DNA of 64,000 nucleotides from Hymenobacter nivis (GCF_003149515.1 NZ_CP029145.1:1674001-1738000), one strand, 5' to 3'. Positions 9,401-17,101 are shown, counted from the first letter of the stretch. Made by a program: numbers and translations. The notes: generated from the sequence alone by a model not told the origin.

Positions 9401-9828
9401 CTGTCGGTGTCCAATTCCACCTCGAAACTGGCCGGCAAGTCCAGCTCGCGGGTGAAAGCCGTGACGATGCGTTGCACGAAGGCGTCGATGGTGCTCACCG
9501 CAAAATCGGCGTAGTGATAGAGCACGAGTCGGAAAGTGGCCGCCGCCCGGTGCCGCACCGCGTCGGGGCCCAGGCCGAGGGCGGCGGCCACGTCTGTGAG
9601 CAGCGCGTCGGGCTTGCCGCCGGCTTCGGGGTAGGCAAAGCGGCGCAGGGCCCCTACGATGCGCTCCTTCATTTCGCCGGCCGCGTCGCGAGTGAAGGTG
9701 ATGGCCAGCACACGCTTGAAGTACGCGGGGTCTTCGGAGCTGAGGGCGAGGGTGAGGTATTCCTTGGTGAGCTGATAGGTTTTGCCCGAGCCGGCCGAGG
9801 AAGAATAAATGCGGAAGGAGGGCGACAT
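6442..9828 (-). CDS. UvrD/RecB-like helicase-nuclease (AddA type)
   Basis: An 1128-residue superfamily 1A helicase. Walker A SSAGSGKT lies at residues 10-17, motif Ia ITFTRDAAGEMK near 43, motif II IDEFQDTS near 400, motif III GDAKQSIYRWRGG near 430, motif IV INYRSAREI near 490, motif V VHKAKGLAYS near 800, and motif VI YVAFTRPRHRLYVLS near 880. The tail (PDRVVLD then LLDFRLP near 1084) sits where RecB/AddA proteins carry the PD-(D/E)XK nuclease. The usual Lys-Thr-Gly after Asp-Phe is Arg-Leu-Pro, so the nuclease may be altered. Such enzymes resect double-strand breaks for recombination. The AddB-like partner often found next to Bacteroidota copies is not in this window. Confidence 0.9.
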   Translation of the reverse strand: MSPSFRIYSSSAGSGKTYQLTKEYLTLALSSEDPAYFKRVLAITFTRDAAGEMKERIVGALRRFAYPEAGGKPDALLTDVAAALGLGPDAVRHRAAATFRLVLYHYADFAVSTIDAFVQRIVTAFTRELDLPASFEVELDTDSVLQSAVAALLDKVNRNADTRLLSATLADYALGRADEGKSWSRLPEELATFGRALFNETVQEAVTELGKLDLADFRRIDKELRARRLEIEAAFVQAQEAAVAVLDEAGALEGDFYQGKRGIFGYVQKGTELLAAGAGPNSYVQATLAEDKWYSGKIKTAADRARVDAVKEPLRQLVAVLDTLRANYLPNYILLTAMQPYLFHASLLSELNKLVEQISRERNVVLISEFNRRIAAIVLTEPVPFLYERLGEKYEHLLIDEFQDTSVLQWNNLLPLVENTLANGFDSLAVGDAKQSIYRWRGGEMEQILRLHQGNTGPLADRAREPEMRELLRLRYETVEPALKAEALQINYRSAREIIEFNNSFFAAVSARHADLPLVQSIYDAHFGQQVPAGAPSGQPGHVELLFTQKDAPAQLYDAAAGAHTGAALPGYATAATLTYEESTCYLALALVEQTLADGYALADVAVLCRTRQASKIMAKFLKERGYAIISADSLALEFAEVVNLLISIFRVLHQPADTLARAEALLLIDKVVRQEPPTPARVRHLADVANAKHVQPFFDELRALGYDVQEEETGNLGLYELAERLIDLFGLLGRNGESDYLFRFLDLTLEFSLRHGNNLGNFLADWEGRKGRVSINAPGGRAAITITTVHKAKGLAYSVVIVPFADWSLEPHRNTLLWGHLAADEKPLPGLPEVAVVGLNATLQQTALGPQYAEEREKTFLEGLNTLYVAFTRPRHRLYVLSKRPEAKKATKAAPETEELGAPLAAARTVADLLHGYLQGRGEWQDEQVAFVLSQGSAAALLPGGGAPAARTYALTNLGAAPWEERLQLRHHATTVFDFDEQQRLSEWNRKLHYGLRRLIAAADVPRVAGQLVAEGIISAKERDELAARLGRIVADPRLAPYFAEHLSVETEREILLGGVQVRPYRPDRVVLDRAGRRVTLLDFRLPPPQHAHRQALRNYATLFEQLGYKQVRGLIYYFRTEEIVTV

Positions 9829-9869
9829 ATTGATGTAACTCGTTCAAAAAATAAGCATAATGAAAATAG

Positions 9870-10033
9870 GGCAGTCGTCTAATTTATGGTGATTTGCAAA
9901 ATCATTAATCAGACTTAGCATTTATTTTTATTTCATGCATAAACCATTGATTAACAATATATTTATCCAATAATTTTTCCTCAAAATCATTATATTAAAT
10001 AACGAGTTTAGCACCTTGGTTTAGACCATTGCC
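9870..10033. mobile_element. AT-rich MITE candidate with IS1-type ends (copy 3)
   Basis: This lies within the 527-bp gene-free stretch 9829-10355. The left end reads GGCAGTCGTCTAATTTA and the right end, reverse-complemented, GGCAATGGTCTAAACC. Both match the IS1-type ends at 53520 and 54297. The roughly 164-bp interior is AT-rich, has no reading frame and differs from the other two MITEs. Flanking 8-mers (GAAAATAG and CAAAACTG) agree only in part. The call rests on the ends alone. Confidence 0.4.
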
Positions 10034-10121
10034 CAAAACTGCGCCTCGCCCACGGGCAGTAACTTAGCACACTCTTCCGAATTAGCTTTAATATCTTCGG
10101 AATTAATTATGCAAAAAAGCG

Positions 10122-10211
10122 GTCATGCTGAGCTTGTCGAAGCATCTCTACCGCTTCGTTAAACGATTGGTTTATTGAGCGTTATAGGTACTTCGACAAG
10201 CTCAGCATGAC
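10122..10211. repeat. dispersed hairpin repeat, GTCATGCTGAGC type
   Basis: Perfect 21-bp inverted arms, 10122-10142 and 10191-10211, beginning GTCATGCTGAGCTTGTCGAA, are separated by 48 bases that include GCATCTCTACCG. The same core (GTCATGCTGA plus GAAGCATCTC) recurs at 15774, 26929, 34171 and 63488. It is intergenic in every case and has no coding content. Confidence 0.8.
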
Positions 10212-10270
10212 GTACCAAAAAGTTAAATTAATTCCATCAAACTACTTAGTCACACGCGAAACCGTATTTT

Positions 10271-10339
10271 GAATTAATTAATACCAACAGGGGCCCCGGC
10301 AGAATTACCGCCGGGGCCCCTGTTGGTATTAATTAATTC
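10271..10339 (-). terminator. 30-bp perfect hairpin ending the sugar-oxidation operon
   Basis: Arms 10271-10300 and 10310-10339 are exact reverse complements over 30 bp with a 9-base loop. The stem has a GC-rich core (CAGGGGCCCCGGC) and an AT outer part. It starts 17 bases after the stop codon of the DUF1080 gene, the last gene of the minus-strand cluster, and is followed by T-rich sequence on that strand. Placement and symmetry suggest an operon terminator or 3' stabiliser. Confidence 0.7.
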
Positions 10340-10355
10340 GAATTAAATCTATTTA

Positions 10356-11153
10356 TTACTGCCCAACAGCCGACAGTTCCCGAATCCAAATGTTGCGAAA
10401 GCTAAGTGGCTCGCTCTTATCGCCGTGCGCCTGGAGCTTGATGGGCGCTGGCCCGTGGGGAGCGCCGTAAGCAGCCTTTCCAATGTAGCGCGTGGGGCCC
10501 AGCAGGGTCACGTTGTTCTCCACGAGCACGCCGTTGAAAAGCACCGTGACGCGGGCTGGCGTGGCTACTGTGCCGCCAGGCGCAAACGTGGGGGCCGTCC
10601 AGATGACGTCGTAGGTCTGCCACTCGCCGGGCTTGCGGGTGGGGTTGGCCAGCGGTACAATTTGCTTGTACACGCTGCCGGCCATACCGTTGGTGTAGGT
10701 TTTGTTATTGTACGAGTCCAATATTTGCAGCTCGTAGCCGTCGTCGCCCTTGCCCAGCGATGCCAGAAACAGGCCACTATTGCCCCGCGCCTGGCCCGTG
10801 CCCGTGATATTAGCCGGTACGCGCCACTCCAGGTGCAGTTGGTAGTTGCCAAAGCTGCGCTTGGTCTGGATGTTACCCGTGCCCTTGTTCACAGTCAGCA
10901 CGCCGTCCTTCACCGTCCACGGCGCCAGGGCCCCAGGGTTATCGGTCGCGGTCCACTGGTCCAGGGTTTTGCCATCGAACAGCACCAGCGCGTCCGAAGG
11001 CGCGTCGCTGCTGGTTTTGCCCGGCATCACCACGGGGGGCACGGGGGTATAAACTTCCGTGTCCTCGGGCTTGCCGGCAGGCGGCGCGGTTTGGGCCACA
11101 GCGGCCCCCACGCTACCCACCAATAATGCGGTGGCGACCAGGCAAGTTCTCAT
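10356..11153 (-). CDS. DUF1080 protein, 3-keto-disaccharide hydrolase family
   Basis: A 265-residue protein with a signal peptide (core ATALLVGSVGAAVA) and a single DUF1080/PF06439 domain. The hallmark LFDGKTLDQW is near residue 54, followed by WTVKDGVL, KRSFGNYQLHLEWRVP (about 95-110), GNSGLFL, YELQILDSY and the C-terminal PIKLQAHGD and FRNIWIREL. This is a concanavalin-like beta-sandwich; characterised members act on 3-keto-glycosides. It is the last gene of nine on this strand and would act outside the inner membrane on the product of the GMC dehydrogenase. The family is certain; the substrate is inferred from the neighbours. Confidence 0.9.
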   Translation of the reverse strand: MRTCLVATALLVGSVGAAVAQTAPPAGKPEDTEVYTPVPPVVMPGKTSSDAPSDALVLFDGKTLDQWTATDNPGALAPWTVKDGVLTVNKGTGNIQTKRSFGNYQLHLEWRVPANITGTGQARGNSGLFLASLGKGDDGYELQILDSYNNKTYTNGMAGSVYKQIVPLANPTRKPGEWQTYDVIWTAPTFAPGGTVATPARVTVLFNGVLVENNVTLLGPTRYIGKAAYGAPHGPAPIKLQAHGDKSEPLSFRNIWIRELSAVGQ

Positions 11154-11204
11154 ACGGCTATTTATTTAATAAATTACAAAAGATTTCGGCAGGGCGTTGC
11201 CCGG

Positions 11205-12080
11205 CTATGAAAGTAGATTTTTCCTGATGTACGCCGCGCTTTGAGCAATGCTTTGGTAGGCGTCGATAGCAAAGTATTCCTGCTCCATGAAAAGGTGTTG
11301 CAAGCCCGCCGTTTTCGCGTATTTAAAAATCTTTTTGAAATCAATGGTACCCGCCCCAATTTCCGTGTTGTGCTCGGGCTGGGCTTTTTCCATGTCCTTC
11401 ACATGCCACATTGGGAAACGCCTAGGGTTGGCTTCAATTAATTTAATGGGGTCGCGGCCGGCGCGCACTACCCAATAAATATCCATCTCAAAATCTACCA
11501 GGCGCGCGTCAGTTTCCTTCAGCATCACGTCGTACAGCACCACGCCGTTCACGGGCTGAAACTCGAAGTCGTGGTTGTGGTAGCCCAGGCGCAGGCCGGC
11601 CGATTTGCACAGCTCCCCGGCCCTATTCAATTTCTCGGAAATCACCTTGAAATCGTCCGTCGTTTTGCGCAGCGCAGCATCTAGGTACGGCACCACAATG
11701 TACTGCTGCCCACATCCGTTGGCCGCTTCCATGTAGGCTTTAAATGCCTCCTGGTTACCATCGCGCATGTAAGCCCCCATGTCGTAATGGCCGCTCGACG
11801 TAGTGAGACCATTGGCCGCCAGCACGGCTTTGAAGTCTTTCGGCACGAGGCCCCAGTAGTGCGTTTCCGGACTATAGCCGTAGGTTTCCACTTCCTGGTA
11901 ACCAGCCTTCGCCACTTTGGCCAGCACTCCTTTGGGGTCTTTGCCGATGTAGTCGCGCAACGTGTACAACTGCAACCCCACTTTCAGCGCCGATGGGGCC
12001 GCGAACAGGGCCCCGGGGTTCACCAAGGAAAGGGCCGATAATAAACCGACCTGTTTCAGAAAATCTCTGCGTTGCGTCAT
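11205..12080 (-). CDS. exported sugar phosphate isomerase/epimerase (TIM barrel)
   Basis: A 291-residue AP-endonuclease-2-like TIM barrel. The N-terminus MTQRRDFLKQVGLLSAL is a twin-arginine signal. Core motifs are GLQLYTLRD (about residue 35), EVETYGY (about 63), LGYHNHDFEF (about 167), VDFEMDIYWV (about 195), MWHVKDME (about 227) and the terminal FMEQEYF. The Glu, Asp, His, Glu metal ligands of the family are all in place. Related proteins in keto-sugar clusters act as epimerases or lyases on 3-keto sugars. It lies 51 bases upstream of DUF1080 and 41 bases downstream of the next TIM barrel, as in an operon. Confidence 0.88.
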   Translation of the reverse strand: MTQRRDFLKQVGLLSALSLVNPGALFAAPSALKVGLQLYTLRDYIGKDPKGVLAKVAKAGYQEVETYGYSPETHYWGLVPKDFKAVLAANGLTTSSGHYDMGAYMRDGNQEAFKAYMEAANGCGQQYIVVPYLDAALRKTTDDFKVISEKLNRAGELCKSAGLRLGYHNHDFEFQPVNGVVLYDVMLKETDARLVDFEMDIYWVVRAGRDPIKLIEANPRRFPMWHVKDMEKAQPEHNTEIGAGTIDFKKIFKYAKTAGLQHLFMEQEYFAIDAYQSIAQSAAYIRKNLLS

Positions 12081-12121
12081 GACGTTTTGGAAAGGAATAA
12101 AAAATAATTAATTTAATTGCG

Positions 12122-13009
12122 CTAGACGTCGCACAACTGCACCGCCTTACGCAGTGACGCTATTTTGTCAGTTTGTTTCGGGATGAACTCCTGGGCTACG
12201 TAGCCTTTAAAACCAGTCGCCTTGATGGCGCGCATGATGGCCGGGTAGTACAGCTCCTGGGTTTCATCAATTTCGTTGCGGCCCGGTACGCCGCCGGTGT
12301 GGTAGTGCGCAATGTAAGCGTGGTTATCGGTGAGGGTGCGAATAACGTCGCCCTCGTCAATCTGCATGTGGTAGATGTCGTAAAGCAGCTTGAAGTGCTC
12401 CGAACCCAGCTTTTTGGCCAACGCCACGCCCCAGGCCGTGTGGTCGCACTGGTAGTCGTGGTGGTCCACTTTGCTGTTCAGCAACTCCATCACCAGCACC
12501 ACGTTGTGCTTTTCGGCCAAGGCCACCAGCGGTTGCAGGCCTAGCACGCAGTTGGCGATGCCGGTGGCGTCGTCCAAGCCGCGTCGGCTGCCGCTGAAGC
12601 AAATCAGGTTCCGGTACCCGGCTTTCGCCACCAGCGGAATCATGGCCGAGTAGTTCTTCAACAGCGTGGCATGAAACTTCGGGTCGTTGAAGCCGTCGGT
12701 CAGATTAATTTCCGCGCCGTTGCACATGGGCGAATCCAGGCCGTATTTTTTTAGTGTGGGCCATTCCTGGGGGCCCACCAAATCGATGCCCTTGATACCA
12801 ATGCTCTTGGCGGCGGCGCACAGTTGATCGAGCGACAAATCGTTGTAGCACCAGCGGCAAACCGAGTGGTTAATATTATTTTTCAAAGCAGCTTCGTTCA
12901 CGGGTTTTTCGGCCGGCGCGAAGGCCCCCAGCGCGCCCATCACGCCCAAGGAAGCCGTGCCCGCAACAATATTTTTAATTACCGCACGGCGGTTTGGTTG
13001 AGCAGCCAT
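12122..13009 (-). CDS. hydroxypyruvate isomerase-like TIM-barrel protein
   Basis: A 295-residue protein starting at the ATG at 13009; the frame also opens at a GTG at 13018. A twin-arginine-like leader (NRRAVIKNIVAGTASLG) precedes the barrel. Motifs seen are HSVCRWCYNDLS (about 48), GIKGIDLVGPQEW (about 70), NLICFSGSRRG (about 133), LVMELLNSKVDHHDYQCD (about 172), KLLYDIYHMQIDEGD (about 205) and AHYHTGGVPGRNE (about 233), which closely follow hydroxypyruvate isomerase (Hyi) family proteins. Export and gene context make classical glyoxylate metabolism unlikely; a keto-sugar is the more likely substrate. This is the second of three TIM barrels in the cluster. Confidence 0.85.
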   Translation of the reverse strand: MAAQPNRRAVIKNIVAGTASLGVMGALGAFAPAEKPVNEAALKNNINHSVCRWCYNDLSLDQLCAAAKSIGIKGIDLVGPQEWPTLKKYGLDSPMCNGAEINLTDGFNDPKFHATLLKNYSAMIPLVAKAGYRNLICFSGSRRGLDDATGIANCVLGLQPLVALAEKHNVVLVMELLNSKVDHHDYQCDHTAWGVALAKKLGSEHFKLLYDIYHMQIDEGDVIRTLTDNHAYIAHYHTGGVPGRNEIDETQELYYPAIMRAIKATGFKGYVAQEFIPKQTDKIASLRKAVQLCDV

Positions 13010-13091
13010 AGCGAGCACGGTTTAATTAATTTCTATGCCGGCTTCGCGGCGCGAGAATTTTCGCTGACTATTCAGCAATTGTGCCAAATAA

Positions 13092-13517
13092 TTATTTTAT
13101 GCTCAAAATATACTTGGTCATTTCCTGCGCATCGGCTACCGACAGGCCTGGGTGCGCTGTCATGGGTATTTCGCCCCAATTGCCTTTGCCACCTGTGATT
13201 ATTTTGTTCGCCAGCATAGCAATGTTGGCCTCAGTAGGCTTGTATTTTTCGGCAATGGCGGCGTAGGCGGGTCCCACCACTTTGTCGTGCTCTTTGTGGC
13301 ACCCGGCGCAGTCGGAGGCCGCAATTAATTTAGCGCCCGGCGCGGCGCTGGCCAGATCGGCACCGGGGGCCCCAAGCGCGTCGCCGGTGGCTGGCACGGC
13401 GGTGGGGGCCCCGCTGCCGGCGGCGGGCTCGGTAGCGGCAGTTTCGTTGGTTTTTGGCGCTGATTCGCAAGCGGCTAGCAGGGCGCAGCTGCTGAGCAGT
13501 AAGGCAATTTTTTTCAT
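13092..13517 (-). CDS. lipoprotein cytochrome c
   Basis: A 141-residue protein whose ATG at 13517 opens a lipoprotein signal with lipobox Leu-Ala-Ala-Cys near residue 17; a TTG at 13526 is also in frame. After an Ala/Pro-rich linker (about 20-60) comes the haem site DCAGCHKEHDKVVGPAY near 69 and a distal Met in GEIPMTAHPGLS near 118. This is a class I mono-haem cytochrome tethered to a membrane. Its place between two TIM-barrel genes in the same operon as a GMC dehydrogenase and a subunit-3 partner suggests that it takes electrons from sugar oxidation and passes them to the respiratory chain. Confidence 0.9.
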   Translation of the reverse strand: MKKIALLLSSCALLAACESAPKTNETAATEPAAGSGAPTAVPATGDALGAPGADLASAAPGAKLIAASDCAGCHKEHDKVVGPAYAAIAEKYKPTEANIAMLANKIITGGKGNWGEIPMTAHPGLSVADAQEMTKYILSIK

Positions 13518-13530
13518 TGGACGCAAGAAA

Positions 13531-14583
13531 TTACAAGCCTAACAGAGTTTTATTGAATTCCGGGTCGGTGGCGGTATTAGCGAAGTCATCAAACGCCTTA
13601 TCGGTGACCCGAATGATGTGGTCGCGGATGAATTGGGCCCCTTCGCGGGCCCCGTCCTCCGAGTTTTTGAGGGCACATTCCCACTCCAGCACGGCCCAAC
13701 CGGCGAAGTCATACTGAGCCATTTTACTGAAAATGGCTTTGAAATCCACCTGCCCGTCGCCCAGCGAGCGAAAGCGACCGGCCCGGTCGAGCCAGCTCTG
13801 GTAGCCGCCGTATACGCCCTGGCGGCCGGTGGGATTGAACTCGGCGTCCTTGACGTGAAACATCTTGATCCGCTCGTGGTAGATGTCGATGTACTCCAGG
13901 TAATCAAGGCATTGCAGCACGAAGTGCGAGGGGTCGTAGAGTAGGCAGGCGCGTGGGTGATGGTGCACCTTGTCCAGGAACATCTCGTAAGTGATGCCGT
14001 CGTGCAGGTCCTCACCGGCGTGCACCTCATAGCACAAGTCCACGCCGCAGCGGTCAAACTCGTCCAGAATGGGCGTCCAGCGACGGGCTAATTCAGTAAA
14101 GCCTTCGTCGACTAAGCCGGCCGGGCGCTGGGGCCAGGGATAGACCATCGGCCAGAGCAGAGCCCCGCTGAAGGTGGCGTGCGCCTTGAGGCCCAGGTTT
14201 TGCGAGGCCTGCGCGGCGTATTTCACCTGCTGCACAGCCCACTGCTGCCGCGCGGCGGGGTTGTTGCGGTACGCCTCCGGCGCAAAGCCGTCGAACAGTT
14301 TATCGTAAGCCGGGTTCACGGCCACCAGCTGGCCCTGCAAGTGCGTAGACAACTCGGTGATTTCCAGGCCCGCCGCGTTCACGATGCCCTTGATTTCGTC
14401 GGCGTAGGTTTTGCTTTCGGCCGCCTTTTGCAGGTCAATGAAGCGCGCGTCGAGCGTAGGCATTTGAATGCCTTTGTAGCCAAGGCCGGCGGCCCAGCCG
14501 CAGATGGATTCCAGGCTGTTGAACGGGGCTTCGTCGCCGATAAATTGGGCCAGGAAAATGGCGGGGCCCTGGAGGGTAGTCAT
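13531..14583 (-). CDS. sugar phosphate isomerase/epimerase (cytoplasmic TIM barrel)
   Basis: A 350-residue protein; the ATG at 14583 was chosen because the longer frame to 14694 overlaps the upstream gene and adds low-complexity sequence. It has no signal peptide. Barrel motifs are GYKGIQMPTLDARFID (about 37), LEITELSTHLQGQL (about 72), DLCYEVHAGEDLHDG (about 185), CLLYDPSHFVLQ (about 215), MFHVKDAEFNPTGRQG (about 240) and AVLEWECALK (about 300). It is only 7 bases downstream of the Gfo/Idh gene, so the two are probably translated together and act in one cytoplasmic step. The substrate is likely a keto or inosose-like sugar. Confidence 0.88.
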   Translation of the reverse strand: MTTLQGPAIFLAQFIGDEAPFNSLESICGWAAGLGYKGIQMPTLDARFIDLQKAAESKTYADEIKGIVNAAGLEITELSTHLQGQLVAVNPAYDKLFDGFAPEAYRNNPAARQQWAVQQVKYAAQASQNLGLKAHATFSGALLWPMVYPWPQRPAGLVDEGFTELARRWTPILDEFDRCGVDLCYEVHAGEDLHDGITYEMFLDKVHHHPRACLLYDPSHFVLQCLDYLEYIDIYHERIKMFHVKDAEFNPTGRQGVYGGYQSWLDRAGRFRSLGDGQVDFKAIFSKMAQYDFAGWAVLEWECALKNSEDGAREGAQFIRDHIIRVTDKAFDDFANTATDPEFNKTLLGL

Positions 14584-14590
14584 AAGCAGG

Positions 14591-15742
14591 TCAAACGGTG
14601 AATTCGGTCCATTTTTTGTCCGACTTACCCGAGGCGATGACGTTCTCAATAAACGCCATGCCGCGCACGCCGTCGGCAATACTCGGGTAGTCAAGGGCTT
14701 CGGGCGAAGCGGTTGTGCCGGCGTCGCGCGCTTGCAGGCTCAGGGCGAAGTTGCGGTAGAGGTTGGCGAAGGCTTCCAGGTAGCCTTCGGGGTGGCCGGC
14801 GGGCACGCGGGTGTTGTGCTGGGCAAAGGAGCCGACGTAGCCGGTGCCAGTACGCCGAATTTCGGTGGGCCGGTCCAGCCACTTCACTTGCAGCGTGTTG
14901 GCGTCTACTTGCTGCCACTCCAGGCCCCCCTGATCACCGTAGACACGGATGCGGACGTTGTTTTCCTCGCCGGCCGCAATCTGGGAGGCCATGAGCACGG
15001 CGCTGGCACCGTTAGACAACTTCAACAGCACGGCGCCGTCGTCGTCGAGCTGCCGGCCGGGCACCACCGTGTTAATGTCGGCGCACAGGCGCGTCACGTG
15101 CAGGCCCGTCACGTACTCCAACAGGTTAAAGGCGTGGGTACCAATGTCGCCCATTGCCCCGGCCACGCCACTGCGGGCGGGGTCGGTGCGCCAGGCTGCC
15201 TGCTTGTTGGCACCGCCCTCCTCGAAGCTGCTGAGCCAGCCCTGCGGATATTCTACGTAGGCTTTGCGGATGGGCCCCAGGGTGCCGGCAGCTAGTATCT
15301 GCCGGGCCTCCTTCACCATCGGGTAGCCGGTATAGGTATGGGTGAGGCACAGCAGCCGGCCGCTGGCTTCGGCCACGGCTTGCAGTTGCTTGGCCTCGGC
15401 CAGCGAGAACGTCATCGGCTTGTCAAGAATGACATCGAAGCCGTTTTCCAAGGCCATTTTGGCCGGCGCAAAGTGCAGGTAGTTAGGCGTGACGATTGAA
15501 ATGACCTGCACCCGCTCGGCCGCTGTTAGCTGTTTTTCCCGGGTAATCAGTTCTTCGTAGGAGCCGTATACCCGGCCGGGGACCAGGCCCAGCAGCACGC
15601 CGGTAGCCTGTGATTTAGCCGCGTCGCTGCTGAAAGCGCCAGCCGTGAGCTCATATAAGCCATCGAGGGAAGCAGCAATGCGGTGAACGGCCCCAATGAA
15701 GGCCCCTTGCCCGCCGCCAATCATGCCCAATCGTAATTTCAT
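14591..15742 (-). CDS. Gfo/Idh/MocA family oxidoreductase
   Basis: A 383-residue cytoplasmic NAD(P)-dependent sugar dehydrogenase. The Rossmann motif GMIGGGQGAFIGAVHR is at residues 6-21, the strand VISIVTPNYLH near 82, the catalytic LDKPMTF (family Glu/Asp-Lys-Pro) near 107, and GDIGTHAFNLLEYVTG near 197 with the conserved Asp and His of the active site. Length is normal. It lies 7 bases upstream of a TIM barrel. In keto-sugar pathways these enzymes reduce or oxidise the C3 carbonyl of a free 3-keto sugar inside the cell, which fits the cluster; the exact substrate is not known. Confidence 0.9.
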   Translation of the reverse strand: MKLRLGMIGGGQGAFIGAVHRIAASLDGLYELTAGAFSSDAAKSQATGVLLGLVPGRVYGSYEELITREKQLTAAERVQVISIVTPNYLHFAPAKMALENGFDVILDKPMTFSLAEAKQLQAVAEASGRLLCLTHTYTGYPMVKEARQILAAGTLGPIRKAYVEYPQGWLSSFEEGGANKQAAWRTDPARSGVAGAMGDIGTHAFNLLEYVTGLHVTRLCADINTVVPGRQLDDDGAVLLKLSNGASAVLMASQIAAGEENNVRIRVYGDQGGLEWQQVDANTLQVKWLDRPTEIRRTGTGYVGSFAQHNTRVPAGHPEGYLEAFANLYRNFALSLQARDAGTTASPEALDYPSIADGVRGMAFIENVIASGKSDKKWTEFTV

Positions 15743-15773
15743 GCGTTAGTATGTGGGTTAAATACTTGCTAAG

Positions 15774-15846
15774 GTTGTTTAGAAAGACTTTAGAACGTCA
15801 TGCTGAGCTTGTTGAAGCATGACGTTCTAAAGTCTTTCTAAACAAC
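15774..15846. repeat. 31-bp perfect hairpin, GTCATGCTGAGC family
   Basis: Arms 15774-15804 and 15816-15846 are exact complements with an 11-base loop. The outer part GTTGTTTAGAAAGACTTTAG is joined to the core GTCATGCTGAGC. It lies between the MFS and Gfo/Idh genes inside the minus-strand operon, 4 bases from the MFS stop codon, so it may slow or attenuate transcription into the downstream genes. Confidence 0.8.
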
Positions 15847-15850
15847 TCCT

Positions 15851-17101
15851 TTACACCTCCAGGCGTGCGTTGGCCTCGGCGTAGCTGATTACCTCGGCGG
15901 TCACGGGGGCGTTGCGGTCCTTAAACAGCAGGAGGAACACCACTAGCACGCCCGCCGCAATGGCGGCTGGGATCAGCCAGACGGTACGCCAGTCGTGCAG
16001 GCTGGCGGTGAGCTGATTAGCGTCCACAATCTGACCCGACAGCAGCGAGCCAATCAGCATGCCCACCCCGTAGGTGGCCAGCGTGATGAAGCCCTGGGCG
16101 GCGCTCTTCGACTGCTCGCCGGCCAAGTTATCGGTGTAAATCTGGCCCGTCACAAAGAAGAAATCGTAGCAGATGCCATGCAGCACAATGCCCGCAATCA
16201 GCATCCAGTAGGTGCTATCGACGTTGCCGTAGGCAAAGAAAATGTAGCGCACCACCCAGGCAGCCATGCCGATGGCCAGCATTTTCTTCACACCCAGCCG
16301 GGCAAAAAACACCGGTATCAGCAGCATAAACAGCACCTCCGATACCTGGCCCAAGCTCTGCACGCCGGCGGCCGACTTCATGCCCACCTCGTTCAGGAAC
16401 GGGTTGGTGAAGCCGTAGTAAAAGGAGAGCGGCACGCAGATGGCCACCGAAGCCAGAAAAAACACCAGGTACGAGCGGTTTTTCAGGAGCCGGATGGCGT
16501 CCAGGCCCAGCAGGTCGCCCACGGTGGTGGGGCCCTCCTTTTTAATTGGAGGTGTGGCGGGCAGCAAGAAGCTAAACGCCCCGAGCAAGGCCGACGCGCC
16601 GGCCGCCATCTTCAGGGTGAGGCCCAGCGTGCCGCTGGCTTCCCAGCCGAACTGGGCGATGGTGAGGCCCGCTACAATCCAACCCACGGTGCCCAGCACC
16701 CGGATGTTGGCAAACTCCTGCTGCGGGTTTTGCATTTGCCGAAAGGAGATGGAGTTAACCAACGCCAGCGTGGGCATATACAAAATCATGTAAATGAGGA
16801 TGTAGGGATAAAAGGCCCCGAAATCAGCAGCGCCGGCCGCCTGCCACAGCAGCACGGCCCCTGCCAAATGCAGCACCCCCAGGATTTTCTGCGCCGAAAA
16901 AAACCGGTCCGCAATCAGCCCAATGACGAAGGGCGCGACGATGGCCCCGATGGACTGGGTGAGGAACGCCACACCCACCTGCACGCCAGACGTGTGCAGG
17001 TTGCGCAGCAAATACGTCCCCAGCGTCACGAACCAGGCCCCCCAGATGAAAAACTCCAGGAACATCATCAGCGACAGCTTAAAGCGGATGGTAGCGGTCA
17101 T
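15851..17101 (-). CDS. MFS permease, nucleoside:H+ symporter (NupG-like) family
   Basis: A 416-residue protein with about 12 hydrophobic segments. The N-terminus RFKLSLMMFLEFFIWGAWF is the typical first helix of the NHS branch of the major facilitator superfamily; GVAFLTQSIGAIVAPFVIG and ADRFFSAQKILG follow as helix 2 and the loop 2-3 motif. A second-half PVFFARLGVKKMLAIGM resembles the repeated loop motif. It sits in a sugar-oxidation cluster, so its cargo is more likely the oxidised sugar or glycoside than a nucleoside. It lies 57 bases downstream of the subunit-3 gene, and a hairpin separates it from the next gene. Confidence 0.85.
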   Translation of the reverse strand: MTATIRFKLSLMMFLEFFIWGAWFVTLGTYLLRNLHTSGVQVGVAFLTQSIGAIVAPFVIGLIADRFFSAQKILGVLHLAGAVLLWQAAGAADFGAFYPYILIYMILYMPTLALVNSISFRQMQNPQQEFANIRVLGTVGWIVAGLTIAQFGWEASGTLGLTLKMAAGASALLGAFSFLLPATPPIKKEGPTTVGDLLGLDAIRLLKNRSYLVFFLASVAICVPLSFYYGFTNPFLNEVGMKSAAGVQSLGQVSEVLFMLLIPVFFARLGVKKMLAIGMAAWVVRYIFFAYGNVDSTYWMLIAGIVLHGICYDFFFVTGQIYTDNLAGEQSKSAAQGFITLATYGVGMLIGSLLSGQIVDANQLTASLHDWRTVWLIPAAIAAGVLVVFLLLFKDRNAPVTAEVISYAEANARLEV

